A stretch of DNA of 64,000 bases from Marsupella aquatica (lineage: Eukaryota > Marchantiophyta): assembly GCA_973895155.1 (NCBI GenBank), contig OZ316899.1, forward strand, positions 1,054,001 to 1,118,000, given 5' to 3'. The position numbers and the translations under genes are program-made. Under the pieces are notes generated by a model. That model did not search any database. It was given only the letters and a program-made list of their open reading frames with translations, and was not told the origin of the DNA. Shown here piece by piece: positions 41,522-52,105 of this stretch (position 1 is the first letter of the stretch; the number at the start of each line of letters is the position of its first letter).

Positions 41522-44500
41522 ATGCCCGTCACTCGTTCTCAAGCAGCTTACTTGAGGAGATTGACCAGCGAACGAGAAAGTGCAACCACAACAAGCTCCG
41601 ACTCGTCGGGCTCGGAGGACTCGCAATCGTCCCGACGTATGAACATACCCCCGGGATCTTCGGGGTCCGGTTCGACCGGCCCTGCTGCGGTTCCACCACC
41701 ACCACCACCTATGGCAGCCGCTCCACCGGTGGCCCGCGCTGCTCAGGCGCCTCCACAAATATCGCAACGATTGCGATTTCATTATCGACCTTTCAAAGGG
41801 CGTCATGGGGATGATCCGGATGAATGGTTGGATGAGTTTGAAGCCACTGCTAAAGCTAATGGGGAAGACGCCATTAAGCTAACCGTCCTCCCGGGAGTGA
41901 TGCGGGGAGAAGCTCGTCCATGGTACAACTCGTTACCACCCGGGACTACCTGGGCACAATTCCAAGCTGCATTGCTGCAGGAGTTTCGTGCCATTGGATC
42001 AGAACAACATTCTCTATTAAAGATTGGCCAGCTTCGCATGGGAAAAAAAGAGTCCCTGCGGAAATTCATTCAGAAGTTTCAGAAACTTGCGGCCAAGATC
42101 CGGCCCAGGCCAGGAGACACGCTCCAGCTTACATGGTTCCTTCATGATTTGCCCACGAATATGCAATTCTGGGTACGCCAGAATAATCCAATTTCAATGC
42201 AGGCGGCCATAGCGTGCGCCGAAACTTACCGGGAGTCCACCTATAACTCCCGGCGGAGCCAGCGAGCACGCCGCAGGAAGGGTAAGTACGAAACCTTCAG
42301 TGACAGTGACTCCAAATCGGACGACGAGAGGAAGAAGAAACGCAAGAAGAAGAAGAAACATTGTTCGACCTCGTCCAGCTCCGAGACGGAATCCAGTTCG
42401 GATTCAGCTTCAAGCATCGGATCCTCTACCTCCAGTTCATCAGGAAGTGACTTGGAGAGCGAAAGCCGGAGCAAAAAGAAGAAGAGACGAGTGAAGGAGG
42501 GGAAGATTAAACCCCGGGCGCGAAGAACGATACCAGATCCAAAGGCTGCCGAAGCAGACAAGCTGAACGAAATCACGGATCGACTCAAAGCACTGTCAGT
42601 ACATCTTGCAGAAAAGCCGGTGGAGAAGAAGAAGCCATTTGAGATTCGAACCCATGCGTGGTGTTCAAAGTGCTTCCAATCCGGCCATGTGGTGCAGGAA
42701 TGCCCAAGGTGGAAGAACCGAGTTCACCAAGTAGAGCTGGATGATGTTGACAACCCGGGCCCCAAATCGGAGTCCACGGAGTATTTCTTTGAGGACCCTC
42801 CTGATTCCGTGTACCAGATTTCAACGGTAGGTCCGCGTAATTTAGCGGGTAGAACTGCGTACCCCTACCCAAGTAATGGCCAGAGTTTCCAGGTTATCAG
42901 TAACCCGAGCATCCCTCCTAAGCCAGGGATTTGGCGGTCCCCGGTTTGTTACAACTGTGAAAAGCCAGGACACTTTGCGAGGGAATGCACCGAACCAAGA
43001 CGTCAGGGAGATGGCCGAGGCACCCCACTATGTCAAGTTTGCAAAACGGAGGCTCATTCCACGGCCAACTGCCCGTTGGTAATCGTTGCTCGAACGAGTG
43101 CGGCTAGACCGGCCCAGGCTGGACCAGTCACGAGCGATGCAGTCGTCCAAATGATTGCTGTAGAATGGCAAGATGACAACACCGAGTGGGTGAATCTGGT
43201 GGACGTGGCGGAACACCCTAATCCATTGGATGAGGCCGAGTGCTACCGAGTGTCGACAAGGGCCGAACGGAAGGAAGAAAAGACGGAGGAGAAACGGAGG
43301 AAAAAGCAAGATACTACTCCGGTGCAGCCAGCGATAAATATACCCCCAAAAAAGGACGATGACTACCAAAGGGACGACCCGAAGCTGTTTTTCCCCCGCA
43401 TCGAAGAATTGGTAAAGAAACAGCTGGAGGCTTACGAAGCTCGGGAATACCAGAAGGCAATCGATAAGGACATCAAAGCAGCCGAGACAGCCCGGCGTCA
43501 GGAGCAAGAAAAGCAAGATAAACAAGAGGAAGCCAAGCAGCAGCCAACGAAAGAAACAAAGGAGGACTATGATATTAAGGAGGACGTGAAGAGTTGCCCG
43601 GTTACAGCGACGGTGGGGCAACTGCTGCAAAACAACCCACAGTACAGACGACAACTGAGGGAGTTGCTCATGGGTCGCCGAAGGAGGAGACTACCCCGAG
43701 TTGGGAGTGCGGACTGCAACATGATATGCGAGGACCTTGGAGCGCCGGACATCTCGATCGAAATTAATAACTGTACCATCAAGATGGTTCTTGTAGACGG
43801 AGGAGCGGGAGTCAACATCATGACTGAAGAAACGTCAGTCAAGTTAGGATACCTCACGTATCAACCCACGGCCCGAGCTATCAGATTAGCAAACGGGGCA
43901 AGGGTCCTCCCATTAGGCACGCTCACACGAGTGCTCACTCTGGTGGGAGGGGTAGAGTTCTATCTCAACTTCTTAGTCATGAGGCCGGTTCGTCCCTCCT
44001 CTTATCCGGTTCTTCTGGGCAGGCCGTGGTTGTACGGTGGCCGCGTAGTCACGGATTGGGGAAAAAAGGAGCTACGGTTCGGGGAACCCACCGTACGGGT
44101 ATCCTGGGCAATGGACGATTATCAGGGAGAAACCCCACAAGGACCCGAGGAATATGATTCGGAGACCTCGGAGGAAGAGGAACTCAATATGATCGAACTC
44201 ATCTCGTCCCTATCCGAGGAAGATGTCTTCGGAGTTGAAGCAACCCGAGAAACACATCTCCTAAATTACCCGAGGGCTGCCATTGAGTCCACCCCAAGTA
44301 CATCTACTGTCGGGGATGAGGAAACGCACGAACAACTCGTCGAGACGGAGGACACGGCTCCAGCTAAGCAGGGAGCCGAGCCTACTCCTTCCATTTCAGA
44401 GCCTCGTAACCATGAACCAGCCCAACAACCGCCTGAGGCCGAAAACTCGAGACCGAGACATAAAAAGCGAGTCTCATGGGATCCGTCCATTCCGCAATTG

Positions 44501-47500
44501 GAGGAAGTAAACCCCATCCCGAGACCAATCCCGGTCCCACCCATGTACGGAGGGGTTCGGTTAGTTGAGCTTGACGCGAGCCTGGACCCAAGTCTGCGAA
44601 ACCAGGTTGAAGTCATCAGGAAGGAGCACTACCGGAAGTACACTATTGGGATGGATAAATCTTTTAACCTGGGCCACGCTCTGACGGGGAAGGCTGAAAA
44701 ATCCATCCAAGCTTTGCTCAAGGAATATGAAGATGTGTTTGCATGGAGTCATCATGATTTAACAGGCGTCTCCCCCGAGTTGGGAGAACACACAATCGAT
44801 CTGAACCTAGGAGCCCATGCGGTACGACAGCGACAACGTCGCATGAATCCGAGGTACTCCATCTTAGTGAAGGAGGAAATTGATCGTCTCCTCGCCGCCG
44901 ATATCATTTACCCGGTAATGGCCAGCGACTGGGTCTCTCCCATTGTCATTGTACCAAAGAAGGGAGGTACGGATGGAAAACCTAAGATTCGTATCTGTCA
45001 GGACTACCGTAAGCTGAATGACGCAACCCGAAAAGACCATTACCCATTACCATTCACGGATATGGTTCTAGATATGGTGGCCCGAAATGAAATCTATACA
45101 TTTCTTGACGGGTATTCAGGTTATAACCAAATCTGGATTCGTCTCACGGATCAGCTCAAAACAACTTTCACTACGGAGTGGGGAACGTTCGCATTTCGGA
45201 GGATGCCTTTTGGTCTGTGTAACGCCCCGGCTATGTTTCAGCGCCTTATGATGAATATCTTCCATGATTTCCTACGGGAATTTTTGGAGATATTTATCGA
45301 TGACTTTGCCATCTTCGGAACCGTTGCCATGCACCCCGAACACCTACGACGAACGTTGCAACGATGCCGAGATGTTAACCTCAAACTACATCCCGCCAAA
45401 TGCTTCTTCGGGGTAGAGGAGGGGGTGTTACTCGGGCATCGTATGTCCAAACGGGGCATTGAGGTGGACCAAGAGAAAGTTGCGGCCTGGATGGCGGTGG
45501 TGTTCCCCTTGGATCAAAAAGCAGTACAATCCTTCTTGGGCTGCGTAGGGTATTACCGCCGGTTCATTAAAGACTTTGCTAAAATTGCGTTGCCCTTAAC
45601 TGAGATGATGAAGAAGGACGCAGCGGTCGAGGAGACACCCCGGAGACGGATTGCTTTTGAGGAACTCCGTAAACGACTCACCACCGCGCCTATCATGGTC
45701 ACCCCAGACTGGAATAAGGAGTTCCACGTGTATGTCGATGTGTCAGGGTTCTGTATCGGATCCGTACTTAGTCAGCTAGATGAGGATGGACGTGATCACC
45801 CCATCTATTTCGCTAGCCGTCAACTATTTGCAGCCAAAAAGAATTATTCCCCCACTGATCGAGAAGCTTTGGGAATAATCTACTCGTGTAAAAAGTTCCG
45901 ACACTATCTGCTAGGCTACAAGGTCATTTTCCACACGGATCATGATAGCCTAAAGTACATGGTCAACAAAGCGGATGTGACAGGACGGATAGCCCGGTGG
46001 GTGCTACTTCTCCAGGAATTTAATTACGAAGTTCGGGTTCGGCCAGGAAGGGTACACCTCAATGCCGATTTCTTTTCACGACTGGACGGCGTACCAGTCG
46101 ATCAGCCAATTGATGATATTTTTCCGGATGAGGAGTTGTTCCACGTGGGGGAAGGGACACCAACGTGGTACGGCTCAATAATCACCTTCCTTTTAATGGG
46201 CCGCATCCCTGACGGCATCAATCAGGAGGCCGCCGCTGTGTTTTTACGGAAAGCCGGGCCTTACGTCATGATACAGGGTCACCTACATAAGGAAGGTATT
46301 AACGGAAAGTTACGACGCTGCTTAGAGTATAAGGAGACACTTATCGTGATACGGGCCCTGCATGAAGAAGAAGCTGGAGGCCATTTCGCGGCAGTTACGA
46401 CAGCCCGAAAGATTCTGGACTCGGGGTATTGGTGGCCTACGTTGCATCGGGATGTACAGCGCTTCATTAAGGGCTGTGACTTGTGTCAGCGAGCGGGGGC
46501 CCCGAGGTGGGCTCATCATCACCCGCTCACATCTGTGCTTCCATTGGCACCATTCGAAAAATGGGGAATTGATTATATCGGACCGTTCACTCCCGTTACC
46601 CGAAGGCGAAGGTGCAGGTACATCCTATTAGCTATTGATTACTCCACCAAATGGGTCGAAGCGCGGGCTACGGTAAAGGACGACGCCGCAACCAGTGCCA
46701 GATTCTTATACGAACAGATTTTCACCCGATTCGGACCGCCCTTAGAATTGGTAAGCGACCGTGGAACCCACTTCCTCAATGACACCGTAGCCCAGCTTAC
46801 GGAGCGTTACCTAGTCAAGCACCGCAAGACTACCCCATATCATCCTAAAGCCAACGGGATGGCGGAGAGAGCAAATGGTATCATTGGGAAGATCCTCAAC
46901 AAAACTATAGCTGCGCACAAAACGGATTGGGATGATAAGTTGTACGCGGCGGTGTACTCGTATAATCTAGCTTACAAAACTACTACGAGTCACAGCCCGT
47001 ACTTTCTGGTGTTCGGCCAACATTCGTTGGTGCCCGTCGAATTTGAAGTGCACACTCCACGGGTCAGCATTCGGGATCGCTTACCTGAATCTGAAAGTCT
47101 GTCAGACCGAGCTTATCAGATTGAAGCCTTGGAAGAAGCACGACTACTGGCAGCTCGACACACCGTGAAGAAACAGGCAACTTCGAAGAAGCAGCACGAC
47201 AAAGGACTACGGAGGGTCGACGTCGTGGCAGGCGATCTAGTCCTTCTGTACGATAGTAGGTACATGCAGTTTCCAGGGAAGCTGCATACCCGGTGGTTGG
47301 GGCCCTTCCTTGTCAATCAGATCTACCGAAACGGATCTTTGGAGCTTGCGACGTATGCCGGCGATTTACTCCCCACGCGAATCAGCTACGATCGTGTAAA
47401 AAAGTACCACCATCAAGATGACGACGCCGATAGCGATGTTTGCGAGGACGCTTCACAATTAAGCAGGGAGCTATGTGACGCCGCCGGTACGGCGGTTAAT

Positions 47501-47506
47501 GAGTGA
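41522..47506 (+). CDS. gag-pol: Element B Gag-Pol polyprotein, intact (1994 aa)
   Basis: One open frame encoding all particle and replication functions. A Retrotrans_gag-type domain lies at about residues 90-203. Three CCHC zinc knuckles begin near 380, 476 and 503. Retropepsin (LVDGGAGVN) is near 757. RT runs from about 1135 (WVSPIVIVPKK), with FLDGYSGYNQI near 1193 and FIDDF near 1257. RNase H (HVYVDVSGFCIG) is near 1401. The integrase HHCC module lies about 1613-1655, and the core D, D and E near 1683, 1743 and 1780. A GPF-type C-terminal module (RWLGPFLV) is near 1922. No chromodomain is seen. Gag and Pol share one frame with no stop or shift between them, so stoichiometry must be set by processing or another route. 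The start ATG is 124 nt after the LTR; the stop lies 33 nt inside the 3' LTR. Confidence 0.94.
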   Translation: MPVTRSQAAYLRRLTSERESATTTSSDSSGSEDSQSSRRMNIPPGSSGSGSTGPAAVPPPPPPMAAAPPVARAAQAPPQISQRLRFHYRPFKGRHGDDPDEWLDEFEATAKANGEDAIKLTVLPGVMRGEARPWYNSLPPGTTWAQFQAALLQEFRAIGSEQHSLLKIGQLRMGKKESLRKFIQKFQKLAAKIRPRPGDTLQLTWFLHDLPTNMQFWVRQNNPISMQAAIACAETYRESTYNSRRSQRARRRKGKYETFSDSDSKSDDERKKKRKKKKKHCSTSSSSETESSSDSASSIGSSTSSSSGSDLESESRSKKKKRRVKEGKIKPRARRTIPDPKAAEADKLNEITDRLKALSVHLAEKPVEKKKPFEIRTHAWCSKCFQSGHVVQECPRWKNRVHQVELDDVDNPGPKSESTEYFFEDPPDSVYQISTVGPRNLAGRTAYPYPSNGQSFQVISNPSIPPKPGIWRSPVCYNCEKPGHFARECTEPRRQGDGRGTPLCQVCKTEAHSTANCPLVIVARTSAARPAQAGPVTSDAVVQMIAVEWQDDNTEWVNLVDVAEHPNPLDEAECYRVSTRAERKEEKTEEKRRKKQDTTPVQPAINIPPKKDDDYQRDDPKLFFPRIEELVKKQLEAYEAREYQKAIDKDIKAAETARRQEQEKQDKQEEAKQQPTKETKEDYDIKEDVKSCPVTATVGQLLQNNPQYRRQLRELLMGRRRRRLPRVGSADCNMICEDLGAPDISIEINNCTIKMVLVDGGAGVNIMTEETSVKLGYLTYQPTARAIRLANGARVLPLGTLTRVLTLVGGVEFYLNFLVMRPVRPSSYPVLLGRPWLYGGRVVTDWGKKELRFGEPTVRVSWAMDDYQGETPQGPEEYDSETSEEEELNMIELISSLSEEDVFGVEATRETHLLNYPRAAIESTPSTSTVGDEETHEQLVETEDTAPAKQGAEPTPSISEPRNHEPAQQPPEAENSRPRHKKRVSWDPSIPQLEEVNPIPRPIPVPPMYGGVRLVELDASLDPSLRNQVEVIRKEHYRKYTIGMDKSFNLGHALTGKAEKSIQALLKEYEDVFAWSHHDLTGVSPELGEHTIDLNLGAHAVRQRQRRMNPRYSILVKEEIDRLLAADIIYPVMASDWVSPIVIVPKKGGTDGKPKIRICQDYRKLNDATRKDHYPLPFTDMVLDMVARNEIYTFLDGYSGYNQIWIRLTDQLKTTFTTEWGTFAFRRMPFGLCNAPAMFQRLMMNIFHDFLREFLEIFIDDFAIFGTVAMHPEHLRRTLQRCRDVNLKLHPAKCFFGVEEGVLLGHRMSKRGIEVDQEKVAAWMAVVFPLDQKAVQSFLGCVGYYRRFIKDFAKIALPLTEMMKKDAAVEETPRRRIAFEELRKRLTTAPIMVTPDWNKEFHVYVDVSGFCIGSVLSQLDEDGRDHPIYFASRQLFAAKKNYSPTDREALGIIYSCKKFRHYLLGYKVIFHTDHDSLKYMVNKADVTGRIARWVLLLQEFNYEVRVRPGRVHLNADFFSRLDGVPVDQPIDDIFPDEELFHVGEGTPTWYGSIITFLLMGRIPDGINQEAAAVFLRKAGPYVMIQGHLHKEGINGKLRRCLEYKETLIVIRALHEEEAGGHFAAVTTARKILDSGYWWPTLHRDVQRFIKGCDLCQRAGAPRWAHHHPLTSVLPLAPFEKWGIDYIGPFTPVTRRRRCRYILLAIDYSTKWVEARATVKDDAATSARFLYEQIFTRFGPPLELVSDRGTHFLNDTVAQLTERYLVKHRKTTPYHPKANGMAERANGIIGKILNKTIAAHKTDWDDKLYAAVYSYNLAYKTTTSHSPYFLVFGQHSLVPVEFEVHTPRVSIRDRLPESESLSDRAYQIEALEEARLLAARHTVKKQATSKKQHDKGLRRVDVVAGDLVLLYDSRYMQFPGKLHTRWLGPFLVNQIYRNGSLELATYAGDLLPTRISYDRVKKYHHQDDDADSDVCEDASQLSRELCDAAGTAVNE
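47461..47473 (+). other. Polypurine tract of element B
   Basis: AAGCAGGGAGCTA abuts the 3' LTR start (TGTGACG at 47474). It overlaps the end of the pol frame and is identical to the tract in element A. Confidence 0.55.
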
Positions 47507-50500
47507 TTCAGTCTAACTACGCTCGGCACGCGTGTTAGGTGGGTCTTAGGCCGCTATTATTAGCATAACGACAGTATTTAGGTAATCATTAGGGGTAGGA
47601 CATCATTAGGCAATAAGGGGGACTTCAGGTTCGGGCTGGCGGCGGGTCGCTATTCGCACACCCGGGTTACGAGCGTGGAGGGGCCCCTCCCTCGGGTCCG
47701 TATAACGAACTTAAGGAAGCGGCCACTGACGCACGCTGACTCAGACCGGCGGAGTGGCCGGTACACCACAAGCGTGAGCGGTTCAACCTATGGGCGTCGA
47801 GGAGACGTCGGGGATCGACAAGCCCTCAAAGTATAAAAGGGGAGCCAACCCTTTGTAGTGCACCAGTCCATCAGTCCGCGCGCCAGCTTCGACCCCAGCT
47901 CTCTCGTTCTCTCTAGGTCGCCACTACTATCTCCTTTGAATGTCGCACACGATCCTCTCCAGCTCGGCCATTCGATTCTAGACGCAGTTCCTATCTACCG
48001 GAAGGCACTTGGCCGATTCATTGAAACACGCCAACCCGCGCCGATACGAGATCGAACGCGAATACGAGAGAGCCATCCGCCTAGCAGGACGACACCACTA
48101 CGTCCTTAACTTTGACTATCCGTCTCAGAGCGAGCTTTACCGACCAGCTGACGTATCTGGGTACTTCTTCAACGGAGACAAATATATCGGGTTCTGGGAA
48201 GCATTGCTTCGGCTTCCGGACGAGGTCTTCAATATCCCGGGTACAATCGACCTGCAGCGACATCACTTTGACCACATCCCTGCCCAGGTTCGGGCTGTCA
48301 TTAACGGCGAGTCCAGTACCAACCGTTCGACAAGGGCGTCCGCACTCGCTTCGGATACCAGCACCTGCAGAGCTTCATGGGAACTCGGCCATCAACCAAC
48401 ATGACCAACTCAGCCGGACCTGTACCCGTACCCGTACCCGTGCCCATGCAACCCCAGCCTCAACTTCAGCTTCAGCCTCAGCCGCAGCCTAGCCAAACCC
48501 CACCACCTATCACCCAGCCAGCACAGGTATGCTCCGTCATCAACGCTGTGGATCTTAGCGATGACGACGAGGCTACCCCACCCTTGACCAGGCGGCCCAG
48601 AGGAACAAGCGCGCGGGGGGCCGACACTATATCGTCCCCACCCCCTGCTCTGACCCCAGGAGCGGCCCCAGCAGACAACATAGTGACCGTGGCCGCCCCG
48701 GGCCCGTTACCAACCGCAGTAGCACTCCCCAGGCCCGATCGGGAGGATGGGGAAGTATCACCTTCCCCGAGTCAGTCACGGGGAAAGAAGAGGAAGGAAT
48801 CCGCCACTGCATCCGGGTTACCGTTGGCCACGGTAGCCGTAGCCAAGGTGACGATGCATCGCATGGGGGAAAACGTTCATAGCAACATCCTCCATCCCAA
48901 GCATGCGGTGTACCTGAAGACTCAGGGATTTGAGCACCTCACCTCTCTCCCCTGGAACACTTGCAGGTACTATGGGGAGGACATGACAGAATTCGTCAAG
49001 AATTATGACGACGTACGTCAACAGACTCGGCTGCGGGGAAGGAATATGTCCCTCACAGAAGAACGGCTCAAGATGATCTTCGGGTTACCCGAAGGTGACC
49101 ATCGAGTCGAATCACGGGCTCCCGGGGGCAAGGGGGCCAAGTACCAATCTTCAAGTTTTCCCTCAGAGGGATCAGTAGACAACGGGTTCGTGATGAGGAC
49201 CTGCCTCATGCCCGAGATAGCTGAGCGGCTGGAGTTCCAGAGGTACGCTCTCCACATGATGGAACCCCGGGGGGAGATCTCCGCCGCCCAGGTTATCCAG
49301 GTCGAGAACTATCGACCTAGGAAATGGGCGTCGTACTTCGCTAAGAAATTCCATGAAGAGATGGAGCGGCGAAGGAAGACGCTGTACATTGGCGGGAAGG
49401 CGTATTTCGCTAGCCATATCGAAATCATTCTTGAGTGGTACGCCCGGTTTGATCGACGAACCCTTCCCCGCATCAACGTTACAAAGCTGGTCCCAGCTAG
49501 GTGGGTTTTTCCGGCATTGGAGAGACGGCCCCAACCCGAGGCCCGAAGTCCAGTGGACACGCCAGCTTCACCCACCCCACCTCCACAAATAGCTGTAATC
49601 GTAACCGAGGAGGCGCCGGAGGGGTCGGTCGTCGCAACCGTTGATGCGACCCAACTAGCCGGGCTAAGTACAGAAGTTGGTACGGCAGAGGTCTTACCCG
49701 AACCCGGGTCTCCCAAGGACCCACCGGTGGCAATTCCGGAGAACCGGACATCGCTGCAGGAGGACACTCCAGCCCCTTCCAACGTTATGTCCCCAGGGCT
49801 GGACGTCACTGCCCCGGCCCCTGCGCGTGTTGATGTCTGCCCGTGCCCAAATCCGGACAGGCACAACTTGGACCACCCGGAACTCTTCGTACAGGGTACG
49901 TTTCTGAACGGGCTTCTGGGAGATTTCTCTCATCAAATTGCCCAGGATACCGGGGAGTTCATGGCCCGGAAGGTAGCCTATTTCTTCAATCAGGAGTTGG
50001 TTGCTGCCGTAAAGGCAGGTCGGGCCCAGTCGGAGGCCCTTCAGAGGATAGAGCGGTACCGGGTGGAGTCCGTGTACCTAAAGAACGAAGTGGCGGCTCA
50101 AGAGGCTGAGCTTCTGCAACTACGACCCAAGGTTGCAGCCGCCGATGAGTTGTTAGCAAAGGCGTACGCTCTTACCGCCCTAGCCGAACAGGCCAAAGCT
50201 GGGAACGAGGCCGAGATTACACGACTCCGGAACCAGATTGACAGTTTGAAGAAACAAGCTGTCACCTGGCAGAAAGACCTGGAGGAGGCCGAGGAGCGAG
50301 CCCAGCGGGACGCGACGGAGATAGCCACGCTGCAGGCCGAGATGGCGCGGCTCCAAACCGAGGCCGAGAAGCAGGACCAGCTGGCGAGTAAACTGGCGAG
50401 CGACGCCCAGCAGCTGGAGGAGGCATGTCAGGAGGCAGCAGAGGAGACGGACGCGGCGAGGCGAGAGAACGAATCTCTGCTGGACCAGGTCCAGCTCCTC

Positions 50501-51481
50501 AAAGCGGACAATGACAGGCTTCGAAGGCAGCGGGATGGCCGTTCCCATTCGGGCGGCTCTGGCAAGCGTGCCAGGCATTAGCGGCGGAGTAGGAATAGAT
50601 TAGGATTAGGATTGGTTTAGTCAGGCTCTTGGGACAGGCACCTGCCTTAGGTACAGCAGCGCTGCCCTGCTGTCCAGCCTGCGTAGATTAGGATCTTCTA
50701 ATAAGACACAGCCGTTTTCCGGCCTGACTGTCAGCTTAGTTAGGACCTTAGTCAGCGAATCTTCGGCGAGAGGACACCCCGTTCCTTGGCTCTTAGTATT
50801 TAGTGCACCCCTCGGTAGAGGCAAGGGGGGGGGGTTTTAGTTTCAGAGTCGAACATCCGCGGGACATGCGGGGAGTCCCGACCTCTGGGAATGACAGAGT
50901 ACCAAGGGGAGGGGGTAGGACTAAGCTCGTCGGGCGAGTGCGGAGCCGGGCTCCGTTGTAGTGTGCACCCTCGGCCTTGAACCTGTGCATTCCAGGGCTG
51001 TCGTGTCAACTAAGTGTACGCATATGTTCCCTTTGTAGTAAAATCCTTTCCCATCATTTTCCTTCGTGTAAATCGAGATTGTATGCATGTGTGCGCATAT
51101 GTGTGTGGGCTTCTCGTATATGGGTGGCAGCGCCAGGCCGAACGCACTACCCGAGACGTGCACAGGGTGCAGCCTGCGGGTAAGTGGTTGCGAGCACGGG
51201 TTGAGGACCTGTATCATCGAATCCGGATCGAAGGCGGACAGCACGAAGGCTTAGAAGCCCTTAAGCCGGGGTCGATCCTGCTATCGACTAAGGTACGTTC
51301 CGGCGGCGGAACACAAACCATACCTAGGAGGTGTCCGTATTTAGCAGTATGCGCACTTAGCGCTAGTTTACGAGAATAAGGTGCATTACGTGCTTCCCTT
51401 CCTGCCCGAACCCTCAGATTTACGAGGGATGTGCCCGTCTAAGCTGAAGTCTGAGTTAAGGCCGAAGCCTACGACGTGACA
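47474..51481 (+). repeat. 3' LTR of element B (4008 bp)
   Basis: Direct repeat of the 5' LTR with the same TG...CA ends. TATAAAAG is at 47832-47839 and a G10 tract at about 50825-50834. Its LTR ORF has lesions different from those in the 5' LTR. Confidence 0.93.
47940..50581 (+). pseudogene. LTR-encoded coiled-coil protein, 3' LTR of element B, two lesions
   Basis: Codon 14 is TAG (47979-47981) where the other three A/B copies have TGG (Trp) in RFWTQF. Seven bases are missing near 48352-48356 (TCGGATACCA for TCGGAGAACTTCTACCA), which shifts the frame. From 48377 the frame is open for 734 codons to 50581, covering the proline-rich linker, central domain and coiled coil. The single-base loss seen in the 5' LTR copy is absent here. 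Confidence 0.82.
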
Positions 51482-51486
51482 TCAAC
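51482..51486. repeat. Target site duplication of element B (right)
   Basis: TCAAC, identical to 37376-37380. Confidence 0.92.
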
Positions 51487-52105
51487 TCCCCCCTCGGCCT
51501 CTTTGTTCGTTATTTAGGTTAACTTATGTATCTTGTTTATGGACAAATGTCCTTGACAATGGTGAGATGTGTCAGTGTTGCACAAATGCCTGTTGTGACG
51601 TTTCATCACGCCGCTATTCAGTAGCTGTAGTTAATCCTAAGACTGGTGCCACGGATTTTCATTGGGTGTGGGCCTATGATCATAGGATCACTCATATACC
51701 CCAATGGCCCAAGAAGCTAATCTCTCGCTTTGCTGTAGCACGGTTTGATCTTGGGTGGGATGATTGATTAGGCACATTATCACATGTACACTCGGCCGTC
51801 AATTTAAAGAAGGCTCACTTTTTGTTTGGACCACTTTTGCAATAATTTTATCGGTGTTGGTCTCATTTTCAGATGTTGACACATACGATAATGTAATATT
51901 GGCCGTCAATTTATATCGTGCTCATATTTTTTTGCGATAATTTTATCGGAGTTGGTATCGCTTGTGGAATGACCTAATGCTTGTACGTGAATGAGCACTT
52001 TCTGAGTTCATTGTATCGATGTTTGCATGCCGGTTTTTGGTTTTTTGGTTTGTCAGAGCGATAAATTTATCGCTCCTTGCATTCAGATTTGCAGACTTAT
52101 TCATC
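51487..52105. other. Leader region of the methyltransferase gene; palindromic motifs
   Basis: No recognised gene. A short frame at 51567-51767 (HWVWAYDHRITHIPQWPKK segment) looks protein-like and could be a last exon of a gene split by element B, but it has no known family. Three GATAAATTTATC-type motifs occur near 51838, 51933 and 52057. The last, AGCGATAAATTTATCGCT followed by CCTTGCATTC, lies about 30 nt before the putative start codon of the next gene. Confidence 0.35.

Larger units (their letters stand above)
37381..51481 (+). mobile_element. Element B: full-length giant-LTR Ty3/gypsy retrotransposon
   Basis: A 14,101-bp sister of element A on the opposite strand, with LTRs at 37381-41398 and 47474-51481, TG...CA ends and TCAAC duplications. 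The 1994-residue gag-pol frame is uninterrupted from gag to the integrase C-terminus, so the enzymatic machinery looks functional. Both LTR ORFs are broken, each by its own mutations, so the damage arose after insertion or in assembly. It split the segment that now lies at 35809-37380 and 51482 onward. Confidence 0.94.

Noticed and set aside
43028-43654. 208-codon minus-strand frame with many leucines inside gag-pol of element B
   Set aside because: Antisense of the lysine/glutamate-rich region; the apparent hydrophobic segments are complements of AAG/GAG codons.
51567-51767. A small zinc-finger-like gene (CQCCTNACC)
   Set aside because: The cysteines are not in a recognised spacing and the frame is only 66 codons; described only as a possible exon.
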